DNA of 64,000 nt from Brachybacterium sp. YJGR34 (lineage in GTDB: Bacteria; Actinomycetota; Actinomycetes; Actinomycetales; Dermabacteraceae), in assembly GCF_003347015.1 (NCBI RefSeq), contig NZ_PNFB01000013.1, forward strand, positions 1 through 64,000. The letters run 5' to 3'. Shown here piece by piece: positions 53,962 through 62,642 of the stretch; the stretch's first letter is position 1, and the number at the start of each line of letters is the position of its first letter. Below the pieces are notes generated by a model. The model was given only the letters and a program-made list of their open reading frames with translations, was not told the origin of the DNA and made no database searches. Made by a program: the position numbers and the translations under genes.

Positions 53962-54717
53962 TCAGGCGGCGCTGTGGAGTGCGAAGGCCGCGAGGAAGCC
54001 GAGGGCGGCCAGCAGCCCGGAGTACAGCGAGTCCTCCGCGACGGCCTCGGGGATCATCGTGTCGGTGATCATCGCGAGGATGGCGCCCGCGGCCAGGGCG
54101 TTGACGAAGGCGATCGTGGCGGGCGACGCCCCGCCCAGCATCGAGTAGCCCGCCAGCGCCGCCAGCCCGGAGGCCAGGGCGATCGCGCCCCAGATCGCGA
54201 AGACATAGGTGGCGCTGCGCCCGGCGCTCTTCCACCCCGCACTGCTGGAGAGGCCCTCGGGGACGTTGGACAGGAACACCGCGGCGAACATGGCCATGCT
54301 CATCCCGGATCCGGAGAGCACGCTGAGGCCCAGCGCCATCGACTCCGGCACGCCGTCCAGCAGGGCTCCGATCGCGATCGCTCCCCCGCTGCCGCTCTTC
54401 TCCTCCTCCGAGGTCTGGACCGTCCCCGAGGAGCGTTTGCGATGCCTCGCCCCGTAGCGGGCCAGCAGCAGGTTCAGCCCCACATAGGTCACCGCCCCGA
54501 CCAGGAAGCCGGCCCCCGTGGCGACCAGGCCGCCCTCCTCCATCGCCTCCTCCACCAGCTCGAAGGAGAGGGCGGAGATGAGCACCCCCGCACCGAAGGC
54601 CATGATCCCGGCGACGACCTTCGCAGGCACCGTCACGAACCACGCGATCGCGCTGCCCAGCAGCAGCGCGCCGCCGGCCACGAGTCCGCCCAGCAGGGCG
54701 ATGAGCCAGGGAGCCAT
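53962..54717 (-). CDS. ZIP family metal transporter
   Basis: A 251-residue membrane protein with about eight helices. The conserved helix IALASGLAALAGYSMLGG and GVPESMALGLSVLSG, with FLSNVPEGLSSS, contain the metal-binding polar residues of ZIP proteins. The usual His-rich loop between helices III and IV is replaced by a basic, Ser-rich stretch (RHRKRSSGTVQTSEEEKSGSG). It imports zinc, iron or similar divalent metals. It is convergent with the hydrolase gene. Confidence 0.87.
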   Translation of the reverse strand: MAPWLIALLGGLVAGGALLLGSAIAWFVTVPAKVVAGIMAFGAGVLISALSFELVEEAMEEGGLVATGAGFLVGAVTYVGLNLLLARYGARHRKRSSGTVQTSEEEKSGSGGAIAIGALLDGVPESMALGLSVLSGSGMSMAMFAAVFLSNVPEGLSSSAGWKSAGRSATYVFAIWGAIALASGLAALAGYSMLGGASPATIAFVNALAAGAILAMITDTMIPEAVAEDSLYSGLLAALGFLAAFALHSAA

Positions 54718-54801
54718 GGCGCGGTCCTTCCAGCGATCCGACGGGTCGGGCCGACCCTAGCTCGGATCGGAGAGCGACGCCGTCCCGCCGCGAGGACAAC
54801 G

Positions 54802-54830
54802 CCCCGGTCCCGCGCGCGGCGGGACCGGGG
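54802..54830 (-). terminator. Hairpin terminator
   Basis: Perfect 12-bp stem CCCCGGTCCCGC (54802-54813) with its complement at 54819-54830 and a GCGCG loop, 20 bases past the stop of the exonuclease-type gene at 54851. Confidence 0.85.
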
Positions 54831-54850
54831 GGGGCTCTGCCGGCTCGCCG

Positions 54851-55798
54851 TCAGGGCAGCGTCACCAGTGCCTGGACCGGAGTGTGGTCCGAGGGGTATG
54901 CGCCGTCCTTGGACCGCGAGACGTTGATCGCGGCGACGGTGGTGGTGATGTCCGGCGTGGTGAGGACCCAGTCGATGCGCGGTCCGTCCGCCACCGGGTC
55001 CTCGTACGCGGGGAAGGTGCCCCAGGCCTCGGTGACCTGCTCGGCGGCGCTGTCCCAGGTGTCGACGGTGGGGCCGTCGGTGACCAGGGTGGTGTAGGCG
55101 CCGGAGTCCTGCGCGTGGGAGTTGAAGTCGCCGGTGACGATGGTGGGCAGCCCGTCGAGCTCACCGCCCTCGAAGAGGTCGATCATGGCCTGGGCGCTCT
55201 TGATCCGGGCGGGCTCGGACTCGTGGTCGAAGTGGGTGTTGATCATCGCGAACTCCCGTCCGCTGACCAGGTCGCGCAGGCGGGCCCACACCACGATGCG
55301 GGTGACGTTGTTGCCCCAGGTGGCGGAGCCGATGGCCAGCGGGGTGTCCGAGAGCCAGTACTGGTCCCAGGAGAGCACCTCGATGCGCCGGGGATCGTAG
55401 AAGATCGCGGAGTACTCGTCCTTGCTGCCGCCGGCGCGGCCGTAGCCGATCATCCGGTGGGTGGGAAGCGCCTCCTCGATCGCGGGCAGCTGCGCGTACT
55501 TCGCCTCCTGCACCCCGAGCAGGGTGGGCTGCTCCCGCTTCAGCAGATCGACCAGGATCGGCCGACGGTCCGGCCAGTGGTCGGGGTCGCCCGGCTCCGT
55601 GTCGGTCGAGCGGTCCAGGCGGATGTTGAAGCTCATCACGTGCAGCTCGTCCCGCCCAGCCCTGCCGATCAGGGCGCGGCCGCCCCGGTTCTCGGCGGGC
55701 TCCGCGAGGGCAGGGGCGGCGAGCGAGGTCGCGGCCACGCCGCCGACGGCGACGCCGAGACCGGTGAGCAGGGAACGGCGATCAAGTGGGGTGGTCAT
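54851..55798 (-). CDS. Exported endonuclease/exonuclease/phosphatase family protein (first of a pair)
   Basis: A 315-residue EEP-fold protein with a twin-arginine signal (LDRRSLLTGLG) and AxA cleavage site near residue 32. The catalytic pattern is intact: LHVMSFNIR, LLGVQEA (Glu), VTGDFNSHA (Asp, Asn) and YPSDHTPVQALV (His). EEP proteins cleave nucleic acids, phosphoinositides or other phosphoesters; the target is unknown. A close paralogue lies 168 bp upstream on the same strand. Confidence 0.88.
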   Translation of the reverse strand: MTTPLDRRSLLTGLGVAVGGVAATSLAAPALAEPAENRGGRALIGRAGRDELHVMSFNIRLDRSTDTEPGDPDHWPDRRPILVDLLKREQPTLLGVQEAKYAQLPAIEEALPTHRMIGYGRAGGSKDEYSAIFYDPRRIEVLSWDQYWLSDTPLAIGSATWGNNVTRIVVWARLRDLVSGREFAMINTHFDHESEPARIKSAQAMIDLFEGGELDGLPTIVTGDFNSHAQDSGAYTTLVTDGPTVDTWDSAAEQVTEAWGTFPAYEDPVADGPRIDWVLTTPDITTTVAAINVSRSKDGAYPSDHTPVQALVTLP

Positions 55799-55966
55799 GG
55801 GTGTGTCTCCAGATGAGAGGCGGGATCGTGCCTCCGCGACCCTAGGAGATGCGTCGCGACGGATCGCCGCGGAACGGACGTCCGGTAAAAGGGTTCACCA
55901 GATCGACGTCCGTACGTCACCGTCGGCCCGGGAGGACCGCCGCAGGACGCCCCGTCCGGCCCCGGG

Positions 55967-56929
55967 TCAGGGCAGCGTCACCAGCGCCTGGACCGGGGTG
56001 TGGTCCGAGGGGAAGGCGCCGTCCCGGGAACGGGAGACGTTGATCGCGGCGACGGTGGTGGAGATGTCCGGCGTGGTGAGGACCCAGTCGATGCGCCCGG
56101 CACGATCCACGGGGTCCTTGTAGTTGGGGAAGGTGCCCCAGGACTTGGTGAGCTTCTCCCCGGTGCTGTTCCAGGTGTCGAGCGTGGTGCCGTCGTCGGT
56201 CAGGATCGCGTGCGGCTCCGAGCTGTGGGCGCGGGCGTTGAAGTCGCCGGTGATGATCGTGGGCAGACCCTCGAGCTCGTCGCCCTCGAGCAGCTCGCGC
56301 AGCGCTTCGGCGCTCTTGACGCGCGCGGGCTCGGACTGGTGGTCGAAGTGGGTGTTGATCATCGCGAACTCCGCGCCGCTCTCGAGATCTCGCAGCCGGG
56401 CGATCACCATGATCCGCGTGATCTCGTTGCCCCAGCCGGTGGAGGCGATCTCTCGCGGGGTGTCCGAGAGCCAGCGCTGGTCCCAGGAGATCACCTCGAG
56501 CCGGCGGGCGTCGTAGAAGATGGCGGCGTACTCGTCCTTGCTGCCGCCCTCGCGGCCGTAGCCGATCATCGCGTGGTGCGGCAGCGCCTCCTCGATCGCC
56601 GGCAGCTGCGCGAACTTCGCCTCCTGCACGCCCAGCAGGGTGGGCTGCTCGCGCTCCAGCAGGTCGATGAGGATCGGCCGACGGTCCGGCCAGTGGTCGG
56701 CCTCGCCCGGCCGGGTCAGGGGGTCGGTGTCGACGGAGCGGTCCTGACGGATGTTGAAGGACATCACGTGCAGCTCGTCACGCGCGGCCTTCCCGATCAG
56801 GGCATCCCCTCGCCCCTTCCCGGAGGGCTCGGCCGCGGCAGGGGCGGCGAGGGCGTTGACGGCGGCACCGCCGACGGCTGCGGCTCCGAGGCCGGTGAGC
56901 AGAGAGCGGCGATCAAGAGTGCTGGTCAT
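55967..56929 (-). CDS. Exported endonuclease/exonuclease/phosphatase family protein (second of a pair)
   Basis: A 320-residue EEP-fold protein with a twin-arginine signal (LDRRSLLTGLG) and the same catalytic segments: LHVMSFNIR, LLGVQEA, ITGDFNARA and FPSDHTPVQALV. It is highly similar to the protein at 54851 over almost the full length. ATG 56929 has GGAG nine bases upstream; an in-frame GTG five codons earlier is less likely. The pair reads as a tandem duplication with some divergence in the middle of the protein. Confidence 0.88.
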   Translation of the reverse strand: MTSTLDRRSLLTGLGAAAVGGAAVNALAAPAAAEPSGKGRGDALIGKAARDELHVMSFNIRQDRSVDTDPLTRPGEADHWPDRRPILIDLLEREQPTLLGVQEAKFAQLPAIEEALPHHAMIGYGREGGSKDEYAAIFYDARRLEVISWDQRWLSDTPREIASTGWGNEITRIMVIARLRDLESGAEFAMINTHFDHQSEPARVKSAEALRELLEGDELEGLPTIITGDFNARAHSSEPHAILTDDGTTLDTWNSTGEKLTKSWGTFPNYKDPVDRAGRIDWVLTTPDISTTVAAINVSRSRDGAFPSDHTPVQALVTLP

Positions 56930-57100
56930 ACGGGAGAACTCCACGGTGCGAGGGGGCAGGTGCCACCGCGAACCTAGGAGCTCGCCCGCGCCGGATCGGG
57001 CGATGTGGGCGATTCGGCAGCAGGTTTCATCTGCCCGCCCACCGCCCGTCCGCCGCCTGTCACCCGCGGCCCGGCAGCGATCCCGCTCCCGTTCCCCCGC

Positions 57101-57988
57101 CTACTTGATGCCGGTGCTCGAGATCCCCTGGACGAACTGCTTCTGGAAGACCAGGAACACCGCCAGGATGGGCAGCACCGTGACCGTGGCCACGGCCATC
57201 ACCGCGCCCCAGGGGGAGGCGAAGGCCGGGTTGTTCGTGAGCGTCGAGAGCCCGACGGGCACCGTGAGGTTCTCCGCGCCCTGCAGCACCACCATCGGCC
57301 ACAGGAAATCGTTCCAGCGCGCCATGAACGCGAGGATCACCAGGACGCCGACGAGCGGGCCGCAGGTGGGCAGCACCACGGCGAAGAAGGCGCGGAACTC
57401 GCCGGCGCCGTCCACCCGGGCCGCCTCGATGACGGCGGTGGGGACGCCCAGCATGAACTGCCGGGCGATGAAGATCCCCACCACGTCGAAGGCGGTGGGC
57501 AGGATGACCGCCCAGGGCGAGTCCACCAGCCCGATCCTCGCCACGACGAGGAACGAGGGGACCAGGGTGACCTGGATCGGGACCATGATCGTGAGCATGA
57601 ACGCCGCGTAGAGCAGTCCCCGGCCCCGGAAGCGGTACTTCGCCAGCGCATAGCCCGCCCCGAGCGAGACCACCACCGAGATCGCGGTGGTCACCACGGA
57701 GATCAGCACGGAGTTCCAGATCCAGCGAGCCACCGGCTGGGTGCTGAACACCTCGGCGAAGTTGGCGAGGGTGGGACTCTCCGGCCACAGGTAGAACTCG
57801 CTGCTCTGCGACTGGCCGCCGGAGGTCAGGGCCGAGACGACCATCCAGTACAGCGGGAAGACCATGATCACGGCCAGCAGGGCCAGTCCCGCGATCAGCA
57901 GCCAGCGCCGAGGGGACGTGCGGGGGCGATCGGCCCGGGACCGGGTCGCGGCGCGGCGGGGCGTGATCTGGATGCTCTCGGTGCTCAT
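57101..57988 (-). CDS. Carbohydrate ABC permease (MalG type)
   Basis: A 295-residue CUT1 permease. Typical segments are FPLYWMVVSALTSGG, VIEAARVDGAGEFRAFFAVVLP (EAA loop) and VFLVFQKQFVQGISSTGIK at the end. Its start overlaps the upstream permease stop by four bases. It belongs to the GH4 operon. No ATPase is nearby. Confidence 0.92.
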   Translation of the reverse strand: MSTESIQITPRRAATRSRADRPRTSPRRWLLIAGLALLAVIMVFPLYWMVVSALTSGGQSQSSEFYLWPESPTLANFAEVFSTQPVARWIWNSVLISVVTTAISVVVSLGAGYALAKYRFRGRGLLYAAFMLTIMVPIQVTLVPSFLVVARIGLVDSPWAVILPTAFDVVGIFIARQFMLGVPTAVIEAARVDGAGEFRAFFAVVLPTCGPLVGVLVILAFMARWNDFLWPMVVLQGAENLTVPVGLSTLTNNPAFASPWGAVMAVATVTVLPILAVFLVFQKQFVQGISSTGIK

Positions 57989-58890
57989 AGGTAGCTCTCC
58001 GCTCTCCGGGTGGCGCGCTGCCGCAGCAGGGTGAACAGCAGCAGGATCGCGACCAGCACGAGGCCCAGGGCGGCGGCGTATCCCATCTGGGCGTCCTGGA
58101 AGGCTGATCGGAAGACGTACTGGATGAGGACGGTGGTCGAGAATCCGGGCCCGCCGCCGGTGAGCACATAGATGATGTCGAAGGCCTGCAGGGAGAAGAC
58201 CACGTTGAGGATCAGCAGGATCGAGGTGGTCGGGGCGAGCATCGGGACGGTGATCCTCCGGAACCGCGCCCAGGGGCCGGCGCCGTCGATCGATGCGGCC
58301 TCGGTGATCTCCGCGGGCACCGACTGCAGCGCGCCGAGGTAGATCACCATGCAGAAGCCGATGCGGGTCCAGACCACCACCAGGATGAGCGTGGCCATCG
58401 CCATGCTCGGCGAGGTCAGCCAGGGCACGCGTCCCAGGCCCAGCGCCTCGAGAGCGTTGTTGGCGACGCCGTAGTCGGTGTTGAAGATCCAGGACATGAT
58501 CACGCCGACCACCACGCCGGCGGCGACCATCGGGACGAAGAACAGGGCGCGGAAGACGGCCCGGCCGGGCAGCGGACGGTTCAGGGCGACGGCCAGTCCC
58601 AGCCCCGCCGCCATCGCCGTGGGCACCGTGCCGACGGCGAAGATCAGCGTGTTGACCAGGGCGGTCCGGAAGAGCGTGTCGGTGGCCATGGTCTCGAAGT
58701 TCGCCAGCCCCACCCAGTCCCCCTCGCCCAGGGTCTGGGTGTCCTGGAAGCTCAGCGTGATCGCGATGATGATCGGGACCAGCGAGAACGCGAGGAAGAG
58801 CAGGGCCGCGGGGCCGATGAACACGTAGGGCACCAGGCGACGCCCGGAGGTGGCCCGGGTGCGGGTGCTGCGGTCAGCGCGAGGTGACAC
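57985..58890 (-). CDS. Carbohydrate ABC permease (MalF type)
   Basis: A 301-residue CUT1 permease. It has six helices, the EAA-type loop ITEAASIDGAGPWARFRRITVP and AFDIIYVLTGGGPGFST. GTG 58890 has GGAGG upstream and overlaps the binding-protein end by 17 bases. It partners the next gene and the binding protein at 58874. Confidence 0.9.
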   Translation of the reverse strand: MSPRADRSTRTRATSGRRLVPYVFIGPAALLFLAFSLVPIIIAITLSFQDTQTLGEGDWVGLANFETMATDTLFRTALVNTLIFAVGTVPTAMAAGLGLAVALNRPLPGRAVFRALFFVPMVAAGVVVGVIMSWIFNTDYGVANNALEALGLGRVPWLTSPSMAMATLILVVVWTRIGFCMVIYLGALQSVPAEITEAASIDGAGPWARFRRITVPMLAPTTSILLILNVVFSLQAFDIIYVLTGGGPGFSTTVLIQYVFRSAFQDAQMGYAAALGLVLVAILLLFTLLRQRATRRAESYL

Positions 58891-60157
58891 TGAGCATCGC
58901 CTCCATCATCTGCTCGCTGGTCTCCTGCGGGGTGAGCTCCCCCAGCAGGCACAGGTCGAGGTAGTCGGCGAACACGGCGTTCAGGGAGCTGAAGTACTCC
59001 CCGGACTGCGCGCGCACCATGGACAGCGGGATGGTCCCGCCCTGGTCGATGAACAGCTGCATCACGTCCTCGTGCGCCGCGTAGCCGATGTCCTGGGCGC
59101 TCAGGGAGGTCCTCGAGGGGATCCAGTTGCCGTCGTGGCAGAAGCTCTGGATGTTCTCCCGGCTGGTCATGTAGGCGACCAGCTCGGCGGCGAGCTCGGG
59201 GTTCTTCGAGGACCGGGTGACGGCGAGGGTGTTGCCGCCGAGGTCGGAGGCCTCGCCGCTGTTGCGGATCATGGGGGCCACGCCCCACTCCCCCGGCCTC
59301 GCCTCGTCGAAGGAGGCGATGGCCTCGGGGTTGGTCAGCGCCATGCCCACCTGGCCGGTGTTGAAGAGGTCGAAGTCGACGTGGCCGCCCCCGGACTTGG
59401 ACATGTTGGAGGGGCTGACCAGTCCGTCGGTGTACCAGCGGCGGCCGAACTCGAGCGCGCCGATGGCCTCCTCGGTGTCCATCGAGGGCGTCAGCCCGTC
59501 CTCGCCGAGGAAGGCGCCGCCGTTCTGGTAGATCAGCGGCATCCACCGGTAGGCGGTCTCCGGTCCGCTCCATCCGTAGGAGAAGGCATAGCGGCCGGTG
59601 ACCTGCTTGACCTCCTGGGCGATCTCGAGGAACTCGTCCCAGTGCCAGGCGTCCTCGATCGCCTGCGGCGGCGTCACGCCGATCTCCTCCATCACCTGCC
59701 GGTCATAGAAGGTGATGAAGTTGTCGGTGTGCTGGAAGATGCCGAACAGGCCGTTCTCGCGCTGGCCGATCGCCCAGAACGGCTCGCTCCAGTCCTCGCG
59801 ATACTCCGGCGGCACCGCCTGGGTGAGATCGACCAGGCTCCCGTTGGCGGCGTACCGGCCCAGCTGCTGCGGGGTGATCCGGATGATGTCCGGGGCAAGG
59901 TCCGCCGCCAGACGGGTGATGAACCACTGGTGGAACTGCCCGGTGGTCACCTCGACCGAGACCGAGGTGCCCGGGTGGTCGGCCACGAAGGCGTCGGCGA
60001 TCCTCTGGTAGGAGGCCAGGTCCGTGGGGATGTTCCAGGAGGACAGTCGCAGGTGCTGGGTGTCGGTGCTCTCGCCGTTGCAGGCGGCGAGGGCGCCGAC
60101 CATCGAGATGCCGGCGACGGCCAGGATCTGGCGGCGTCCGACGGTGGGGCGGGTCAT
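58874..60157 (-). CDS. Family 1 extracellular solute-binding lipoprotein
   Basis: A 427-residue binding protein with a leader containing GRRQILAVAG and lipobox Cys26 (LAAC). Typical segments are LRLSSWNIPTDLASYQRIADAFVADHPG and VDFDLFNTGQVGMALTNPE. AGGAG lies about 10 bases upstream. It is 75 bases after the GH4 gene, separated by a hairpin, and heads the importer. It likely binds an alpha-galactoside or similar oligosaccharide. Confidence 0.9.
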   Translation of the reverse strand: MTRPTVGRRQILAVAGISMVGALAACNGESTDTQHLRLSSWNIPTDLASYQRIADAFVADHPGTSVSVEVTTGQFHQWFITRLAADLAPDIIRITPQQLGRYAANGSLVDLTQAVPPEYREDWSEPFWAIGQRENGLFGIFQHTDNFITFYDRQVMEEIGVTPPQAIEDAWHWDEFLEIAQEVKQVTGRYAFSYGWSGPETAYRWMPLIYQNGGAFLGEDGLTPSMDTEEAIGALEFGRRWYTDGLVSPSNMSKSGGGHVDFDLFNTGQVGMALTNPEAIASFDEARPGEWGVAPMIRNSGEASDLGGNTLAVTRSSKNPELAAELVAYMTSRENIQSFCHDGNWIPSRTSLSAQDIGYAAHEDVMQLFIDQGGTIPLSMVRAQSGEYFSSLNAVFADYLDLCLLGELTPQETSEQMMEAMLSVTSR

Positions 60158-60192
60158 GCGCTCACTCTCCTTCGAGCTCGGGCACGGTCGGG

Positions 60193-60221
60193 GCGGGGGC
60201 GGCTCCATCGGCCGCCCCCGC
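60193..60221 (-). terminator. Hairpin between the GH4 and binding-protein genes
   Basis: An 11-bp perfect stem (GCGGGGGCGGC at 60193-60203, complement at 60211-60221) with a 7-base loop, 12 bases past the GH4 stop. Because the importer genes follow in the same direction, it may attenuate rather than fully end transcription. Confidence 0.7.
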
Positions 60222-60232
60222 GGGGTGGCCGC

Positions 60233-61621
60233 TCAGCGGCGGAGGTTCTCCGGCAGGCGGTCCGCGTGGGCGGCCAGCAGCTCGTCGGTCATGGCGCGGG
60301 CGTCCTCCAGGGTCACCTGCGCCGCGGTCAGCGGATCCATCGCCACCGCGTGGTGGACGTGCTCGAGATTCCCCTCGAGCGCGGCCTTGACCGCGAGGGT
60401 CTGGACGTTGACGTTGGTGCGGTTCAGCGCGGCCAGCTGGAGCGGCAGCTCACCGATCGCCGTGGGCTGAACGCCGCTGGCGTCCACCAGGCAGGGCACC
60501 TCGACGCAGGCGTCGGCCGGGAGGTTGGAGATGACGTCACCGTGATTGGGGATGTTGCCGTGGATGACGCTCGGCGTGCCGGTGACCAGGGAGTTGACGA
60601 TGGTCGCGCCGTACTCGACCGACGGCTTGAGCTCCGCCTTGAGCTGCGTGAGCTGGGCGTCGATGTCGCCCTGGTCGTCGTGCGCGGAGCAGATCTCGAA
60701 GTAGTCCCAGCGCTCGGGGATGTACTCCTCGGTGAGCTCAGGAGTCTTGCGGAAGTAGGGCAGGTACTCCGAGGCGTGGTGGCTGGACTCGGTCTCGAAG
60801 TAGCCGAAGGCGTTCATCAGGGCGGTGCGCACCTGCTCGTTCCCGCCCTCGTAGACGCTCGCGGCCTGTGCGGCCTCGCTGTGGTCGCCGTCGTCCCCGG
60901 CGAGGTCCGCGGCGGCGCGGCCGCGCTGGTGGCGCTCGGCCATGACCTCGCGCAGGCGCGGGTAGAGGTCCTCGCGGCCGCGGGAGAACTCCAGCACCCA
61001 GGCCTGGTGGTTGATGCCGGCGCAGCGGTAGCGCACCTCCTCGTAGGGGACGTCCAGGCTGCGGGCCAGCATCCGGGTGGTGCCCTGGACGCTGTGGCAC
61101 AGGCCCACCGCGTTCAGGCCCCGGGCGTTGAGATATGCCGTGGCCATCGCCATGGGGTTGGCGTAGTTGATGAACTGGGCCTGCGGGCACACCTCGAGCG
61201 CGTCGTCGATGATCGCGTCGTAGGCGCTCACCGAGCGCAGGAAGCGGAACACGCCGCCGGGGCCCACGGTGTCGCCGACGGCCTGATCGATCCCGTACTT
61301 CCGCGGGATCATGACGTCGTGCTCGTAGGACTCCACGCCGCCCACCTGGAAGGTGATGATGACGGCGTCGGCCCCCTCGAGCGCGGCGCGACGGTCGGTG
61401 GTCTCCTCGACGGTCGTGTCGAAGCCGTGGTGGGCCACCAGCTCACGCGTCGCCTCGGCCACCGGGCCCAGCTTGTCGGGGTTCACGTCCATGAGGCAGA
61501 GGGTCGCGTCGCGCAGCGCCGGGAAGCTGAGGAGGTCGCCGATGAGGCGGAAGGGGAAGACGAATCCGCCGGCGCCGACGATCGTGATCTTGGGGTTCTT
61601 GAGGAAGGTCTGCTCTGACAT
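60233..61621 (-). CDS. GH4 family glycosidase (alpha-galactosidase/alpha-glucosidase type)
   Basis: A 462-residue GH4 enzyme. Features are the NAD-binding ITIVGAGGF, the NP pair at residues 155-156, the metal-binding Cys175 in LCHSVQG, and His205 in AGINHQAWV. GH4 enzymes use NAD+ and a divalent metal to cleave alpha- or beta-glycosides by an oxidation/elimination route. CHS points to the alpha-galactosidase/alpha-glucuronidase branch rather than the 6-phospho branch. It is the first gene of the operon, divergent from an AraC regulator. Confidence 0.9.
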   Translation of the reverse strand: MSEQTFLKNPKITIVGAGGFVFPFRLIGDLLSFPALRDATLCLMDVNPDKLGPVAEATRELVAHHGFDTTVEETTDRRAALEGADAVIITFQVGGVESYEHDVMIPRKYGIDQAVGDTVGPGGVFRFLRSVSAYDAIIDDALEVCPQAQFINYANPMAMATAYLNARGLNAVGLCHSVQGTTRMLARSLDVPYEEVRYRCAGINHQAWVLEFSRGREDLYPRLREVMAERHQRGRAAADLAGDDGDHSEAAQAASVYEGGNEQVRTALMNAFGYFETESSHHASEYLPYFRKTPELTEEYIPERWDYFEICSAHDDQGDIDAQLTQLKAELKPSVEYGATIVNSLVTGTPSVIHGNIPNHGDVISNLPADACVEVPCLVDASGVQPTAIGELPLQLAALNRTNVNVQTLAVKAALEGNLEHVHHAVAMDPLTAAQVTLEDARAMTDELLAAHADRLPENLRR

Positions 61622-61724
61622 GGCTTCACGCTAGGGCCGGGGCTGTGCGGAGGTCTCGCCCGATCCTGCGCCGTTCTTCCAGGATCCTTCGATCCGGGAC
61701 GGGTCACGCCGGTACGCTGGCGCG

Positions 61725-62621
61725 ATGACTGCGTCGTCCCCACCGGCCCGTCCCAGCGCCGAGGTGGAGTACCAGGCGCCGGCGCTGTGGTGCCGGCGCG
61801 GGGAGCCGCCGCAGATGCAGTCGATGCATCGCCACAACGACCTCGAGATCAACCTGGTGCTGCGCGGTGAGCTGCGGTACGTCTTCGCGGGCCGGCCGTT
61901 CGTGGTCCGCGAGGGACAGATCGCCATGTTCTGGGCGGCGCAGCCGCACGGCCTGGTCGATTCGCGCACCGGCGATGTGTGCTGGGTGCACGTCCCCGTC
62001 GACACGCTCCTGGGGTGGGGCCTGCCCGAGCGGGAGCTCAGCGCCGTCATGCGCCCCGCTCCCCTGGTCACCGACGCAGAGCTGGTGCGCGCGCGGATGG
62101 AGGCGATGGTCCCGGCCTGGCTCGAGGAGTACCGGCAGCAGGGGGGCGCGGGGCCGGCGCTGCTCGAGATCCAGGCGACGGTGCGCCGGATCCTGCGCGC
62201 CGCGCTCGAGGATGCCGAGCGCCTCTCCCCTGCGGCCGCTCCCGGCCGGGTCCTCGAGGCGTTCGGCGCGGAGTCGGGCACACGACGGGTCTCCGCCGAG
62301 CGGATCGGCCACACCATGACGATGGCGCAGTTCGTGGTGGAGAACTACCGTTCCCCGCTGACGGTCGGCGCCATCGCGCAGGCCGCGCATCTGACCTCGT
62401 CCCATGCGATGACCGTTTTCCGGGACACGGTGGGGGCGACGATCGGCGAGTACCTCACGATGTGCCGGGTCGCGGAGGCGCAGCGACTGTTGATCACCAC
62501 CTCGCTGCCGATGACGGAGGTCGCCGAGCGCAGCGGCTTCGGCTCGCTCTCGAGCTTCTACGCGCACGTCTCCGCGGCCTGCGGGATGGCGCCGCGGCAG
62601 TACCGTGAGCAGGTGCGGTAG
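61725..62621 (+). CDS. AraC family transcriptional regulator
   Basis: A 298-residue regulator. The N-terminal cupin-like domain contains HRHNDLEINLVLRGELRYVF, and the C-terminal double helix-turn-helix (about 205-297) contains TVGAIAQAAHLTSSHAMTVFRDTVG and MTEVAERSGFGSLSSFYAHV. It is divergent from the GH4 gene with a 103-bp gap and likely activates that operon, in the manner of MelR. TACGCT lies nine bases before the ATG, suggesting leaderless translation. Confidence 0.9.
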   Translation: MTASSPPARPSAEVEYQAPALWCRRGEPPQMQSMHRHNDLEINLVLRGELRYVFAGRPFVVREGQIAMFWAAQPHGLVDSRTGDVCWVHVPVDTLLGWGLPERELSAVMRPAPLVTDAELVRARMEAMVPAWLEEYRQQGGAGPALLEIQATVRRILRAALEDAERLSPAAAPGRVLEAFGAESGTRRVSAERIGHTMTMAQFVVENYRSPLTVGAIAQAAHLTSSHAMTVFRDTVGATIGEYLTMCRVAEAQRLLITTSLPMTEVAERSGFGSLSSFYAHVSAACGMAPRQYREQVR

Positions 62622-62642
62622 GCGGCCGGCACCCCGGTCCCG

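Noticed and set aside
54851..56929. Tandem exonuclease genes as an assembly duplication
   Set aside because: The two copies differ throughout, in sequence and length, so they are real diverged paralogues.
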